A stretch of DNA of 64,000 nucleotides from Diphasiastrum complanatum (taxonomy: Eukaryota; Streptophyta; Lycopodiopsida; Lycopodiales; Lycopodiaceae): NCBI GenBank assembly GCA_029204225.1, contig CM055092.1, positions 78,219,527 to 78,283,526 on the forward strand. The letters run 5' to 3'. Below are positions 34,262 to 45,628 of this stretch, in pieces. The position numbers were made by a program, and so were the translations under genes. Numbering within the stretch: position 1 is the first letter of the stretch; each line of letters begins with the position of its first letter. Below the pieces are notes generated by a model that was not told the DNA's origin, did not search any database, and worked only from the letters and a program-made list of their open reading frames with translations.

Positions 34262-34943
34262 CTCCCTCTTCAACTAGTTTTACCACACAACTTTGATCTA
34301 ACTTTAGAATGATCTCCACCCTAAGTATAGACCTTTCTATGGTTTTCCCAAAGTATCTTTTGCCACTTGACTTCCCTTTGATGCTTTTGACTAGCTCCAA
34401 ATTGTCACCTTTCCTTTTGTGTTGTTGAAGTTTTTCAAGATCAACCTCTTGATCTTCCTCTTGACCATCAAAGTCATTGACTAATACCTCTTCGTCAGAT
34501 CCATTAGTTGCTTCCATTCCATGAAAACTACCATCCACTTGCATAGCCTCATCTACACAAGACGATGTACCATAACATATGAGAAAAGCAAAGTTTGTAC
34601 CTTCAACTTGCTTACCCTTCTCATCATATGTAAGCCTAAATGGATTTTTCCTTTGGCTTGATGATCTTCTTAGAACTTGACTTAGAAAGACATCTCCACC
34701 ATCACCATCCAAAGAACCATCTTCATCACCATCAAAAATGTTAGATTGATCAACATCAAAAACATCAAGCTTATCCACATTCTCTTTTTCAAAGACAACA
34801 TCCTTAGAAATGTCATTTGAGTACCTATTGCAAACAAAATTAGCACACATCAAAGTTTCACCCCAAATTGACTTAGGAAGATTTGCTTTCACCCTCAATG
34901 ATTTAGCTCTTTCAAAAAGATATCCGATTATTAATTTATTCAT
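34257..34943 (-). pseudogene. Element H: internally deleted copia pol
   Basis: 228 codons open on the minus strand. The first part is the integrase end and linker (KSIWGETLMCANFVCN, DVVFEKEN, RRSSSQRKNPFRLTYDEKGK). The later part is read in a shifted frame: the next frame gives WKQLMDLTKRY, the remnant of the pre-RT linker. RT and RNase H are missing, and the frame ends in VVKLVEEGV, the same terminal residues as A and B, directly before the LTR. The open frame is thus accidental, not a new gene, though it is acidic then basic and uninterrupted. Confidence 0.8.
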
Positions 34944-35470
34944 CTAATTTCTGCATATTTACTTGTGTTGTTGCAAAGTCTGTAGAAATACACGGGAATC
35001 GCCAACAAGTGGGTCAACAATAACAACGACAATTATCAAGCGATTATCGAAGGATCGACAAATATTTGTTGAAGATTAATAGATCATGTTATCACTTGTT
35101 TTGAAGCTAACAACTTGCTCTAACGATTGTTAGCAAGTATTTATTGTTTAACCTAATTAGATAAGTGACAACCCAATATGGCTAAGTGCCAATTGCGATT
35201 AACGGCCAAACAACTATCTTGAACCATCATTTGGATAAGCCCATGCGACATTTTTAACTAGCATATATAGCTGATTATTTTCTCAAATTGTATCAATCAA
35301 TCAATTCAAGTAGTCAATTGGTCATTTTAGTATTGTTGTAGCTAGTTAGCGGAAGTGTATAGACGAAAACGATCAATGATTTAGAGTTAGTTTCAAGTAC
35401 GTGGTTGCATCCACTATTGTCTTGTGCTTGCTATTCATCTTCGTCATTGATTGAATGAATAAAAATAATA
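34944..35470 (+). other. Possible decayed LTR, no gene
   Basis: About 500 bp with a GCATATATAGC box near 35262 and, near 35394-35432, TACGTGGTTGCATCC followed by CTATTGTCTTGTGCT. The last word and context recur at 15305-15337. This suggests a decayed LTR shared by two loci. Its ends are undefined. Confidence 0.3.
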
Positions 35471-36970
35471 TTGTTGTCTCATTGTGCTAGGTTTCCAAAA
35501 TATTTAAGTGAGACCAAATTCACTCAAGTCCATTTGGTTGGAGCACTTGTATTTAATGGCACTTTAGAATCTAAACTTGATATTTATGTTAGAAATTATC
35601 CAAATTTGATAATTACTATTGTAAACAAAAAAATATTCAAATTTGGTGAAAAATCTTCCAAAAACACATTGGTCAAAAAAAAATTCAAAAAAACTAAAAT
35701 AGGATTCTTGTTGGTCGACCACATTTACAACCAAATTGATCAAATGTTTAGTTGTTTTTTAAAAAAAGCTAAGACACAAAAAGGCATTTTCTTTATCAAT
35801 GGTTTAAAATATTGTTGAGGAATCATATGCACAAAAATCGTTTTTAATTCGACATACATATGATTATTGAGATTATATTAAGATATCTAGTGAGACAAAG
35901 CGTTGCATAACTGATTCTAATACATTTAACTTTCAGGATCAGTTTAAAATTAAGTATAATAAAATTGGTACTACATTGTTGTGAGGCATACAACATTCAA
36001 ATTCAGTAACATGATTGCTTCTTGAAGAAGTTTAATTTTTGTTTAATGTGCTTTCTACTCAAGTCAAGATCACAATATTGTTTTTTTTAAAATCCATGTT
36101 ATGAAAAAACATCGGGAGATTGATCTAGTTGCATCAATAAGCTTTTTAGAATCAAAATATTCGAGTACCTTTTTAATTTTTGATGAATTTAATCATCACT
36201 GGTGCCAGATAGACTTTTTTGAAAGAAACAAAAAAAATCAGTTTCCTGAACCTTGGAGATATGTCATCAATTAAAAAAGTTTAGTGGCCTATCCAACGAC
36301 AATTGCATTTAAATCTTCTAGAAAGTAGTGATTTTTTACAGCTTTTGCATGGTGAAAACCAAAAAATTAATGTGAGCTCGAAAAAAATAAGCTAATAATA
36401 AAAATTACCAAAATAAAGTGAGGTGATGATCTTAATGAAATTCAAATTGGGAGTCTTGTCACACTTTTGGCTTTTGAAAATAGTGAAAAGCATCCATTTT
36501 GAATTGCAAAACTACTTGGATTCAGTCAAACAATAATCAATTGAGAGTATTACAAGTCCATTAGCTGGCACTACCTCAAAAGATGCTTTTCTAAAAAGAT
36601 ACAAATTGAAAATGTTGCAAGTAGATCCAAAAACATAACAAAATGTTTATTAAAAAAATCACCCATGGATTGGTCATTTAAATTTAAATGATATAGATCT
36701 TTTAACTTTTAATTTTGAATTCACAATGACTAATCATTTATGAAAGTCAATTATAGTATTTTGAAAGAACAAGTTGGGTTAATGGCCCAAACATCATCCT
36801 CAACTTGTCTTCAACAAAAGAAAAAAAAACTAATTTACAAGATTTTTTGTTGACATGAAATGTTGATTCAGAAGAAGATATGGCAATCAAGTCCAATGAA
36901 ATAAGACAGATTTTTAAGATCAGTTGAAAAAGAATGTGTCAAAAATATCTGAATTGAGAGGCATTAGTGA
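35471..36970 (+). pseudogene. Unidentified decayed coding region, copy 1
   Basis: Very AT-rich DNA with broken but protein-like frames on the plus strand. 35471-35818 is open (115 codons; FPKYLSETKFTQVHLVGAL, LDIYVRNYPNLI). About 36080-36270 gives EIDLVASISFLESKYSSTF and EFNHHWCQIDFFERN. About 36430-36500 gives EIQIGSLVTLLAFENSEKHP. 36660-36720 gives WIGHLNLNDIDLLTFNF. 36772-36910 matches the copy at 31391-31560 on the other strand. The style suggests one long decayed gene, perhaps a transposase or other mobile gene, but no family motif is clear. Confidence 0.4.
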
Positions 36971-38349
36971 GAAAGAAATGTATCTTAAAAAACATACAAT
37001 ATAAATATATAAATATATTTTTTTTTTTGAGAACTTTCGAATTTTTATGAAATTGGAATTCTCGGAAATTCATGTGTTGTATTGAAACGTTGTTTTATTA
37101 TTTATTATGATGGTTTTATAAAATTTGTAAAATAAAAAATGTAAAGATCTACTGTAAAAATGCATTTTTATATACTTTTATTTTAAAATACAACTTTACA
37201 TAACACTGCCAAAAATATCAAGGAACCAAAAAAGACAACAATGGAAACAACCGAACAAGCATCATATAAATGCGAATTCTTTTAGAAAGACTAGAAATTT
37301 CTATACAATAAGTGTCAATATCAAATGAATTGGCAAACAAAGAAATAATGCTGCTGCCAATGGAAAATGCTTGGCATGCAGGTATATTTGATTATTTACA
37401 AAATCAAAATTACATAGACAAAATGACCCGAGAAGATAGAAATCCTTTCAATATCAAGTTGCACATACACCATAATCAGAAACATATTGGAAACCTTCAT
37501 GTGGTATTCTAATCTATCGGCAATAGATCTAGGACAAGACCCAAACATAAAAAGACATGCAATATTCAACTCAAGGAGTTCACTCACAAAGTCAGCTTCA
37601 AGCATAGTATGGATCATATACTACAGGACAAACTACAGCACTAAACATGGAAATAATTGGCACCAGCCACTTGCCCACAACTTGAACTTGATGACCAATC
37701 TGCATTTTGCAATATTAACTACCATGCTCACAGAGAAATTTGGCAGCTAGCACACTAGACAAACTTGCAACTTCGGAAGTAAAGGCGGTCAGCCTCTCCA
37801 CATTCATGTAGGAGACTCCTACCTGATCATCTGTAAATGCTCACGTCTTTTTTTCAGATCTGTAAGCCAATCTGACGGTCCTATCAAACTTGCTCAGAAA
37901 ATCAATAGCCACAATCGAACTTTTTCATAAATACACATGAGCACATCTACAAGCTAGAAACGCTGCAATAAAGTTCTGCTTTGTAAAACAACAGGGAGAT
38001 TTCAGACCAACTTGTCATGATTAAAATATCATATTTGAAGAGCCATCCAACTAATCCAGAGAACAGTATTTTAAATAGGTCTGGATGTCTAATATAAACA
38101 CGTGTTTGGACTCTCATCAACAATCTTCTTTGTTGTACAAAAGACAATCTTGTCTCATTTATTTTCTTCAAATGGGGCATGTAGTTCTACAGAAACAATT
38201 TTGGGAGAAAATTCAATAGATTACTCACATCTACAACCACTGATACAAACACATAGTAGGCGCAACTTTAAACCAAAGGCTCCACAAGTTCTTCCATCAT
38301 TGCCGACTGGTTTCACCTGCTTTTCCTAAATTTGCATTATGCCTGTCCC
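36971..38349. other. Non-coding stretch downstream of the terminal exon
   Basis: No gene is recognisable. It begins with an A/T-rich tract (37010-37210). Short frames at 37312-37750 on both strands lack any domain. Since the exon at 38350-38502 is read towards lower coordinates, part of this may be its 3' untranslated region. Confidence 0.5.
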
Positions 38350-38502
38350 TCATAGACAAGAGCAGCATGCATTCAAGAACCCCGCAGGTTTATTTTGGGC
38401 AGTAACAGTAGCTGCAGCCATCCCCCCCTGAGACTTCAATTTGTTGGTTGCCTCTTGCAATTTATCCCTTAGTACATCAAGATGTTTATTACGAGTCTCG
38501 AT
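38350..38502 (-). CDS. Terminal exon, coiled-coil protein with CaaX-type end
   Basis: The minus strand has a strong acceptor (CCTTTCTCTAG) at 38503 and then 50 codons in phase 0 to a TGA at 38350-38352. The first 25 residues, IETRNKHLDVLRDKLQEATN and KLKSQ, are a heptad-patterned coiled coil. A Gly/Ala/Thr linker (GGMAAATVTAQNKPAG) leads to FLNACCSCL at the C-terminus. Cys-Ser-Cys-Leu fits the CaaX rule; a final Leu is typical for geranylgeranyltransferase I, and the two preceding Cys could be palmitoylated. That is inference. It lies on the same strand as, and 8.4 kb downstream of, the coiled-coil exon array (46.9-63.2 kb), with only transposon insertions recognised in between, so it is the likely last exon of that gene. 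I do not recognise the family. Confidence 0.6.
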   Translation of the reverse strand: METRNKHLDVLRDKLQEATNKLKSQGGMAAATVTAQNKPAGFLNACCSCL

Positions 38503-40169
38503 CTAGAGAAAGGTTGGTGGTCAGTGACTATAAGATGGAAATTGGAGACCAACATGAAAGAAGCATACATAGAACACAGTCGTAGCCGTACAAGTGTACA
38601 ACTACTGAGTTATGAGAAGTTCAAAACTGATTTAACATCACTCAATCAGAAATCTAGGAATGTCAAAAAAGACATTTTTGAACAATAAAACATTTTCAGC
38701 ATTCACACATGCCACGACCTTAAAAAAGACTATAAGAACAACTCATTTTCACAATCATCATCTTCCTAGATTAAAAGATTTGGCTATTGGATGGTGAACA
38801 TAACAGCAGTTCATGTTTACAAAGGGTAAAGGTGAGATAATGCTTCAAAATGTATTCACAACTGTTAGTTTTGACAATTTTACATACCATGGGGTAACAA
38901 TTCATCGTTATGTAGCATGTTTTCTGGATTCAATTCGTCTAGGTTTCCACATTCCTTTTTATTTCCTCAACATGCTTATTAGAACAATTCATAAGCAATT
39001 CAAAGTCACAAAATGAATTGGTGGACATAGAAATGTTGACCAATACACCTATCACATCAAACAAGATGTGTGTGTGTGTGTGCATGCGTGCGTGTGTGTG
39101 TGTGTAAAACGTACACATTGACATATTACATAGAAAATGACAGCAAAATTCTATCAGACAAAACATATCTTCATGTACAAAGAAACGCGTTTTGCACAAC
39201 CTGACCAACCATTTGTTCCAAACATACATAATGGAATGTGTTCTAGATGTAAGGAACGTGAGAAGGAACTACTTACATATTTGATGAAGTGCCCTAAACA
39301 GGAGGGCCTTTTCATAGGGGAGAAAGTTTTGACATTTTTAAGTGGATCTTGGTACTCTTTTATCTTGCAAACACTTTTGTAATCTGTCAACATAAGCAAC
39401 GCCCAGTATTTCCAGATAGCCAACAGTTGTACAGACTTGGATGCATCTTTTTATATATCTTTCGCACAACCATACACTAGTTTTGCGTATCTACATATCG
39501 ACTTTTCGATTTGTCTATTTGACATTACCTACGCATGTTTCGTAGCCCATTGTTGCTGGCGGACAATAACCTTGCATCCAATAGCAAGGTTACCGATTTG
39601 TTACAGATGGAGTTGATTAATACCAATGGGAATCAAGATGGCAGCTCAAGTGCATATAGGTGGCAATAAACCAGTTGTGGACAGCAATCTCTAGCACACT
39701 TAGGTTAGGTGGCATTTTTGCATTTGCACGGGCTGTGGGAACAAGGACCATTGCTACCTGCATCCTTGAAAGTGCATTAGAACCATCATGGGGACGGCAG
39801 GAAGCAAGCATTGTTACTAGCAAACATTTGAAATGTTTGAGTTTTAAACACATTTCAAACGTTTCATTCAAAGTTTCAAGCGGTAATTATTTTATTCAAA
39901 AAAAATTCAGTTTCAAGGTAGGGCTTAAATATACTAGAAACTTGATGAATGAGCACGTGAACTGAAAATAATAATCAAACTACTGTGAATAACAGAAGCC
40001 ATCCTGAAAAATAAAAAATGGGAGAGAAGGGATTTGAAAATTGTCATGAAACCATGCTATGTATGTCATTTGGAATCAATGCACTACAAACATTAAAGAC
40101 TGACATAAAAGAATGAAATCTATTACACCCAAGCCTCTACAACATTGTTTGTTGGCTCCTATGCTTGCT
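38503..40169. other. Intronic or intergenic stretch with TG repeat
   Basis: No certain gene. 39067-39105 is a TG/CG dinucleotide repeat with CATGCG interruptions. On the plus strand at 39220-39310 a short frame reads CSRCKEREKELLTYLMKCP, which has the Cys spacing of the zinc-binding tail of plant LINE reverse transcriptases but lacks the usual His, so I hold it as weak. The rest shows nothing that I can name. If the 38350 exon belongs to the coiled-coil gene, this is intron. Confidence 0.45.
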
Positions 40170-42275
40170 GGCACATACGACACTTGTAGCGAGGTGCCTA
40201 TCCCTAAAGATTTTGCTCCAAGTTCGGGTACGTCCACATGATCTCCTTGTCTGCCTGCGCTAAAGGTTCATCTCAAGGACCCTCTAAAGTCCTTGAAGTG
40301 ATTTGTAACCAGGACGAAGAGGGCCCTCACAGTCGCTTCTTGTTCAACCTACACTGCGCCAAATGGCAGCCAACCTTGAGTTCGCAAAGGTTGTTTCGAG
40401 TAGAGATGTGAAGTTCGATAAGTCCACATTCCCTGGACTAAAAGATGAAAGAGGCCATGAGATCTTCACACTGCTGCCAATTCAAGAGGGAGATCGAGGA
40501 CAGACGTCAAATTAGAATGTTGAGCCACAAACTCCAGAGCAGCAGAGAGCAAAAGATCAACCCCACGAACAAGAAACGTTCAAGCAGCGACGAAACGAAC
40601 CCAGAAGGTCAACAAGACAAAGAAGACCTCCAGACCGTTGCGCTGACAATCTTCAGTGGAGCTAAGACACGCAATTCGAGTAGTGCAGCTTCACTGAAGA
40701 GCCAACAACATATCAAGAAGTTGTCCAGAGTCTAGAGGGAGAATTCTGGAAGCAGGCAATGTCAGAGGAGATCAAGTCGATGAGGCGAAACGAGGCATGG
40801 ACACTAGAGCCCCTGCCAGAAAACAAAAAGATCGTCGACTGCAAGTGGGTGTACAAGAAGAAAATGAAATTAGATGGCACCGTTGGCCGTTACAAGGCAA
40901 GGCTTGTCGCGAAGGGCTACACAAAGATATGGTGTTGATTATTTCGACACATATTCGCCGATGGTCAAGATGACAAGCATACGACTACTCCTTGCATACG
41001 CCACACAGCACAATCTGGAAATTCACCAGATTGATGTGAAGACAGCCTTTCTCCACGGAGATCTAGAGGAAGTAATCTTCATGAAGCAGCCTAAAGGATT
41101 TGAAGACCCCGACAATTGACAATATGTCTGTCGGTTGCAGAGATGCATTTATGGTCTAAAACAGGCATCACGAGCTTGGTACAAGAAGCTCGATGGTCTT
41201 CTGAAGTCTCTAGACTTCAATCCTACACAACCGGACTGTAACGTCTATATAAAAAGAGTAGGAAAAGATTTTGTGATACTGACTATTTTTGTGGATGATT
41301 CCCTGATGATAGGAAATTCCTTGATGCTGATAAAAGACACGAAGAGTCAAATTTCTGAAAATTATGAAATCACAGATCTAGGAGAAGCAACGAAATGCCT
41401 CGGGCTGGAGATCAGAAGAGATCGAATAAAAGGCGAAATGCACTTGAGTCAGTCTGAATATGCCAGAAAGGTGCTCAAGTAGTTTCACATGATGGACTGC
41501 AAAGAAAAGGCCACACCAATGATAGCTGGAGCCAAGCTGACGAAGCAGGATTGCCCAAAAACAGAAGAGGAAGAACAGAAGATGGCAGGTATACCCTACC
41601 AAAACCTAATCGGTAGTCTGATGTACCTTACAATATGTACCAGACCCGATCTAGCTTTCTTTGTTTACGCCTTAAGCCAATTCTCTTCCCATCCTGGCAT
41701 CGCACATTGGCAAATGGCAAAACGAATCCTACAATATCTGAAGGGGACCCAAAATATGGGATTAACCTACAGAGCAGAAAACGAAAGAAAAGGATTCGAG
41801 CTGCACGACCACAGTGATGCAAGTTCGGCGAGCTGCAAAGATGACAGCAAGTCCATAACTGGAGGATGTACAATAGCGTGCGGAGCTTCAATCTGCTGGA
41901 TATGCAAAAAGCAAACCTTGGTAGCTCAATCTTCTTGCAAAGCTGAATACGTCGCAGCTTCAAAGGTGGTGAACGAGGTAGTGTGGTTGCAGATGATGTT
42001 GGAGGCAATCGAGATGCCACAAGGAGGACCATGCACGATGATGATGGACTCTCAGATTGCCATTTATCTGTCCCAGGATCCAGTCTTCCATTCAAAGACA
42101 AAACACATACCTCTGAAGTACCATCACATTCGAGATTTGATCTCGAAAGGAGAGCTCTAGGTCCAGTACATAAAATCTGAAGACATGATTGCAGATCTGC
42201 TCACGAAGCCGCTCTTCACAAAGCAAAGAAAGGCGATTGGATTAAACGTGCAAAGCTGCAAGGTTCAAGAGGGAG
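40170..42275 (+). pseudogene. Copia element G pol remnant
   Basis: The plus strand carries the integrase end (VVSSRDVKFDKSTFPG near 40400), a linker rich in Gln/Arg, then EFWKQAMSEEIKSMRRNEAW, DCKWVYKKKMKLDG, RLVAKGY, MTSIRLLLAYATQHN, IHQIDVKTAFLHGDLEE, YGLKQASRAWYKKLD, FVDDSLMIGNS (in place of YVDD), LIGSLMYLTICTRPDLAFF, SKSITGGCTIACGAS, KAEYVAASK, HSKTKHIPLKYHHIRD, and the end LLTKPLFTKQRKAIGLNV. Stops at about 41117, 41480 and 42158 and a frameshift near 40920 break it. It belongs to a different copia lineage from A, B and F. No 5' LTR, primer site or gag is present. Confidence 0.92.
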
Positions 42276-43038
42276 TGTCAGAAATGGTGAACTCCTGCAA
42301 CTTTGTTGCAACGTGAAAATGAAGCGAAGGTCGAATGGCGAACAATTCGCGAAAGTCAACGGACCTCGAAAACCCTAAGACACGAAGCGAAGCGAAACTT
42401 GAAGGTCGAATGATTCGCGAAAGTCAAACATGCCTCCAGGACCAAAAAGACAAAGACACGACATGAAACGAAAGAAACAAAAGGAAATCTTTCGCGCTGC
42501 CAGCTGGCAGCTCAACAGGCGTGGAGTCTTAAACTTCACGCCCAGCTGAAACGACTAGCAATAACGGAGAGTAATTGATTAGTTGATTGGCGTTAACTAC
42601 TCTTGTAATTCTCTGTTTAGTTATCTTGTAAACTCCACACAGTGGAGATATAAACTACTTTTCTGGATCAAAACATACACAGAGAATGTGCGTGAGTAGA
42701 GCAGAAAAGAAAAAAAATAGAAACAAAATAGTTGTGCATGAAAGTTTTCCAACGAGCAAAACACAACGAAAGAGCAGAGCGTCAGGCCGCCAACGAGCGA
42801 GACACTGACCATCTCGCTCTAGGAATTAAACTGATAATTTAGTTGCTCTATTTCGTGCATCTCCTTGTCTTCCGCTGTCTTGATTGCTAGAATGAAATAT
42901 GTTCTGTGATCTGTAGTCGCGTGTCTAGGCTCCTGTGAGCTTCCGCACAAGAAAACTCAAAAAAAACAAAATTGTTCGCGACAACGAAACAAAACCGTTC
43001 GCGACATGAGAAACATGATTCCGCTGGGTTGTCTGACA
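42276..43038 (+). repeat. 3' LTR of element G
   Basis: A 763-bp LTR from TGTCAGAAATGG to GGTTGTCTGACA with inverted TGTCAGA/TCTGACA ends. It directly follows the purine tract CAAGAGGGAG. A GAGATATAAACTAC box near 42648 is a likely TATA. It is GC-richer than neighbouring elements and has repeated GAAGCGAA and TTCGCGAAAGTCAA words. The next bases are CAAGT (expected target duplication), but the left partner is missing because the 5' half is lost. Confidence 0.9.
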
Positions 43039-43470
43039 CAAGTCCTATCGTAGAATAAACATCTCTCGTATCATGAGTGCGGCGCATCGAAGTCCTCGTA
43101 GGCAAAAGAATTGATAATTGTGAAGGCTCTGTCGATTGGTGTTGAAAATCATGATCATCGTCTTTTTTAAGTTAACAGAGAGACCCCAAGCAACACAAAA
43201 CCGATGTAAGACCTGTAAGTGACACTGCAACCCTTCTGGTGAGGGAGAAAGCAAGATCATCAATATAAAGAGCAAACAGTGGAGGGGACAGTGGACAGCC
43301 TTGCTTGGACACCAACAGTGCTACGGATGGAAGACGACAAATCAGTACCCAACCGAATACGTGCTAGAACTCTCTCATACAAAGCAACCACTGCCACGAG
43401 AATAGAGTCGGAAAAGCAAAGCTAACGTAGTCTGCTGATCAAAAGATTACGTGGAACAGTATCAAAGGCC
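43039..43470 (-). pseudogene. LINE reverse transcriptase, C-terminal half
   Basis: The minus strand from 43470 reads FDTVPRNLLI, a stop, then LCFSDSILVAVVALYERVLA and RIRLGTDLSSSIRSTVGV. A frame change follows, then FALYIDDLAF (catalytic YIDD), CHLQVLHRFCVAWGLSVNLK and KTMIMIFNTNRQSLHN. It jumps from there to LRCAALMIREMFILR, a tail seen also in the LINE at the right end of the window, so the stretch between RT and the tail is deleted. The LTR of element G cuts it at 43038. The upstream half lies at 45629-45880, across the hAT insertion. Confidence 0.88.
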
Positions 43471-43478
43471 CATAGAAC

Positions 43479-44118
43479 CGTGGTACGGTTCATCTAAATA
43501 ATTATTTAATTAATTAATTAATTTTCCTAAATTTCCCTCCAAAACCCCTCAAAGCTCGTTTTTGTCCCTCATTTCACATTTTTTTGGTAGAGGTTGAGAG
43601 AGAGGGCGCTTTGGTTTGAGAGAGAGGGCTGCTCAGATTGATGAGAGAGAAGAGGGCAGGGTAGAGAGAGACTGCAGCGGCCTCTGTAGAGAGATAAAAT
43701 TAGGGTTTAGTTGTAGGTTTGCTTTTTTTGCTCGAAAATCAGGTTTTTTGACATTCCCTCATGCAAATAGGCCTATTTTTAAGGTCTAGGCATTTCAGAT
43801 CATAGAGAGAGATTGGGACAGTCTAGAGAGAGACTGTACCAGCCCATCTAGAGAGAGAAGGATAGGGTTTAGGGTTAAGGTTATTTTTTGGAGCCAAAAA
43901 ACAGGTTTTTGCATTATGGAGGGCCTCTTCTGGAGGTCTAGGGGTTTAGCTTGATAGGGTTCGGGGTTGGCATTCCCAGGTTCATTGCATTGCGTGGGAG
44001 CACATATCCACTTATCCAGGACCGATTTCCTCTGACCGAATGGTAACTCATTTGTCTTTTCTTGCACTTCTTCCGTACTTCACTCCTGTACTTCCTGTTT
44101 CCTATACCGTCTCACACC
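43479..44118. other. 5' part of hAT element, no gene
   Basis: Untranslated leader of the hAT element. It starts with an AATTAATTAATTAATT run. Repeated GAGAGAGAGGG words follow (43600-43860), and two copies of TAGGGTTTAG...TTTTTT...AAAA(A/T)CAGGTTTTT lie about 180 bp apart (about 43690-43760 and 43865-43910), a loose internal duplication. Confidence 0.6.
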
Positions 44119-45613
44119 ATGCCTACTGGAGATATGCCTGAGCTATGGGGTGAGGTAGACCAAGACCCCGAGCTCGTTAGGTCTGACGTTCGGTCTGGGA
44201 CGCGTGGATGAACCTGTAGGTTTTGCCATGCTCGTTTTGTCAGCACTCTCACTAGGCTGAAAGGCCATCTCCTTGGTGTTGTCAAGGGTGATGGCAAACG
44301 CTTAGGCTCCCTCCCTTGCCCACACATGCCTGCTCAGGAGCATTGTAGGCTCATTGACATATACCGAGCTCGATTGACGTAGGCCGGTATGTCACTAGAT
44401 CCTGATGTATATGCAGTAGTATCATCCACCCCACGGGATCCACTAGCTCCTCATCCACCACCACCACGTCCTCCCCCACCTCCTATTCCTACTCCTCCCC
44501 CTCAGCCTGATGCACATCCACCACTCGTTCCTCAGCCCACTACACCATGTCCTGCCCCTCCTGCTGCTGCATCTATTCCAGTCGGTGCATTTCCACAGCG
44601 CCCTCCTGCAGTCACTCAGATGACTCGCCCAGTGCAGACATTCCGATTTCTTCGCTCTGAGTCGGCACCAGATGGTCTCTCACAGGACACCCAGGACATA
44701 CCATCCACTTTCCCCACACATCAGTATGATTTGGACTCTGATGATGAGGATGGTGATGATAGACAGCATGGTGAGGTTGGTTCTTTTGGAGCTTCTTCGC
44801 CACCATCTCAGCAGCCCCAGGATCCCCCGCAGCCGCAGCATCCCCCTCAGCCACCTCAGGCCCAATTTCCCCCCCAGCCTCGGCACCCCCCCTGCCACTG
44901 ACATACCTCCTCCTGCTCCTCGTAGGGGTGCTTACCATACTAGGGCATCCTCCAATAGATCATCTCGCAACTCCCAATATCGACAGCAGTCCATGGGGGA
45001 GTCTTTCCAGCCCCATCTCGAGGCAGAGGCCCAACAGGCTTTGGCAAACATGATCTATGCGCTGAACCTGCCATTTGCCATTGCTGACACGGAGCCCTTC
45101 AAGAGGGCTATAGTTGTAGTTGCTGCTGCAAGTCCACGCTTCAGGCCACCCGTGGCTGAGGCTGTCTGTACCACCTACCTTACGTCCAGGGTGGAGGAGC
45201 TCACCACACAGATGATGCCTCTTAGGAAGGCCTGGGAAACTTATGGGTGCTCGATCATGTCTGATGGCTGGAGTGACACCAGTCGTCGGCCAATGATCAA
45301 CATACTGGTGTCTTGCTGCATGGGCACTATGTTTTATCGGGCCATTGATGCTAGTAGAGGTGGTGGGGTCATTGACGGACAGTTTATGTTCGATATCATC
45401 AGTGACGTTATAGAGGAGGTTGGCCCTGCCAACGTAGTGCAGGTTGTCACCGACAACGCAAGTAATTGCGTGCACATGTCTCACTTGCTACAGCAACAGT
45501 ACCCTGCTATTGTATGGACTCCCTGTGCTGCACATAGCATTGATCTTATACTGGGGGATATTGGCCGCTTGCCCTGGGTCCGCACGATAGCTGATATGGC
45601 CCCGGTTCATTAA
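44119..45613 (+). pseudogene. hAT transposase, BED finger and DUF659 part
   Basis: The ATG at 44119 opens MPTGDMPELWGEVDQDPELV; a TGA follows at residue 31. The same frame then gives a BED-type zinc finger TCRFCHARFVSTLTRLKGHL, a TAG near 44375, and a long Pro-rich segment to 44901. A shift in the C-run near 44886 moves to the frame that ends at 45613: FQPHLEAEAQQALANMIYAL, YGCSIMSDGWSD, MINILVSCCMGTMFYRAIDA, VVQVVTDNASNC, IVWTPCAAHSIDLIL. This is the DUF659/catalytic N-terminal block of plant hAT transposases (the D of SDGW and TDN are catalytic in the family). It breaks off at LPWVRTIADMA. The rest of the RNase H-like core and the C-terminal dimerisation domain are absent. Confidence 0.88.
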
Positions 45614-45628
45614 TTCTATGCAAAGGCC

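Larger units (their letters stand above)
43463..45628 (+). mobile_element. hAT DNA transposon, truncated, 8-bp target duplication
   Basis: Element body 43471-45620 (2,150 bp), flanked by a perfect 8-bp duplication CAAAGGCC at 43463-43470 and 45621-45628. The ends are CATAGAA on the left and TTCTATG on the right, a perfect 7-bp inverted repeat. Eight-base duplications are the hallmark of hAT elements. It inserted inside the LINE RT gene between the codons of SKAF and DTV, and removing the insert with one repeat copy rejoins the LINE frame. It encodes part of a hAT transposase that stops within 20 bp of the right end, so it is an internal-deletion derivative. Confidence 0.92.

Noticed and set aside
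39137-39382. Plus-strand frame with CSRCKEREKELLTYLMKCP
   Set aside because: Cys spacing hints at a LINE zinc tail, but the His is missing and nothing else of a LINE is nearby, so it is not called as a gene.
44612-44938. Minus-strand 108-codon frame opposite the hAT gene
   Set aside because: Shadow of the Pro-rich transposase segment; its composition mirrors the CCX repeats on the plus strand.
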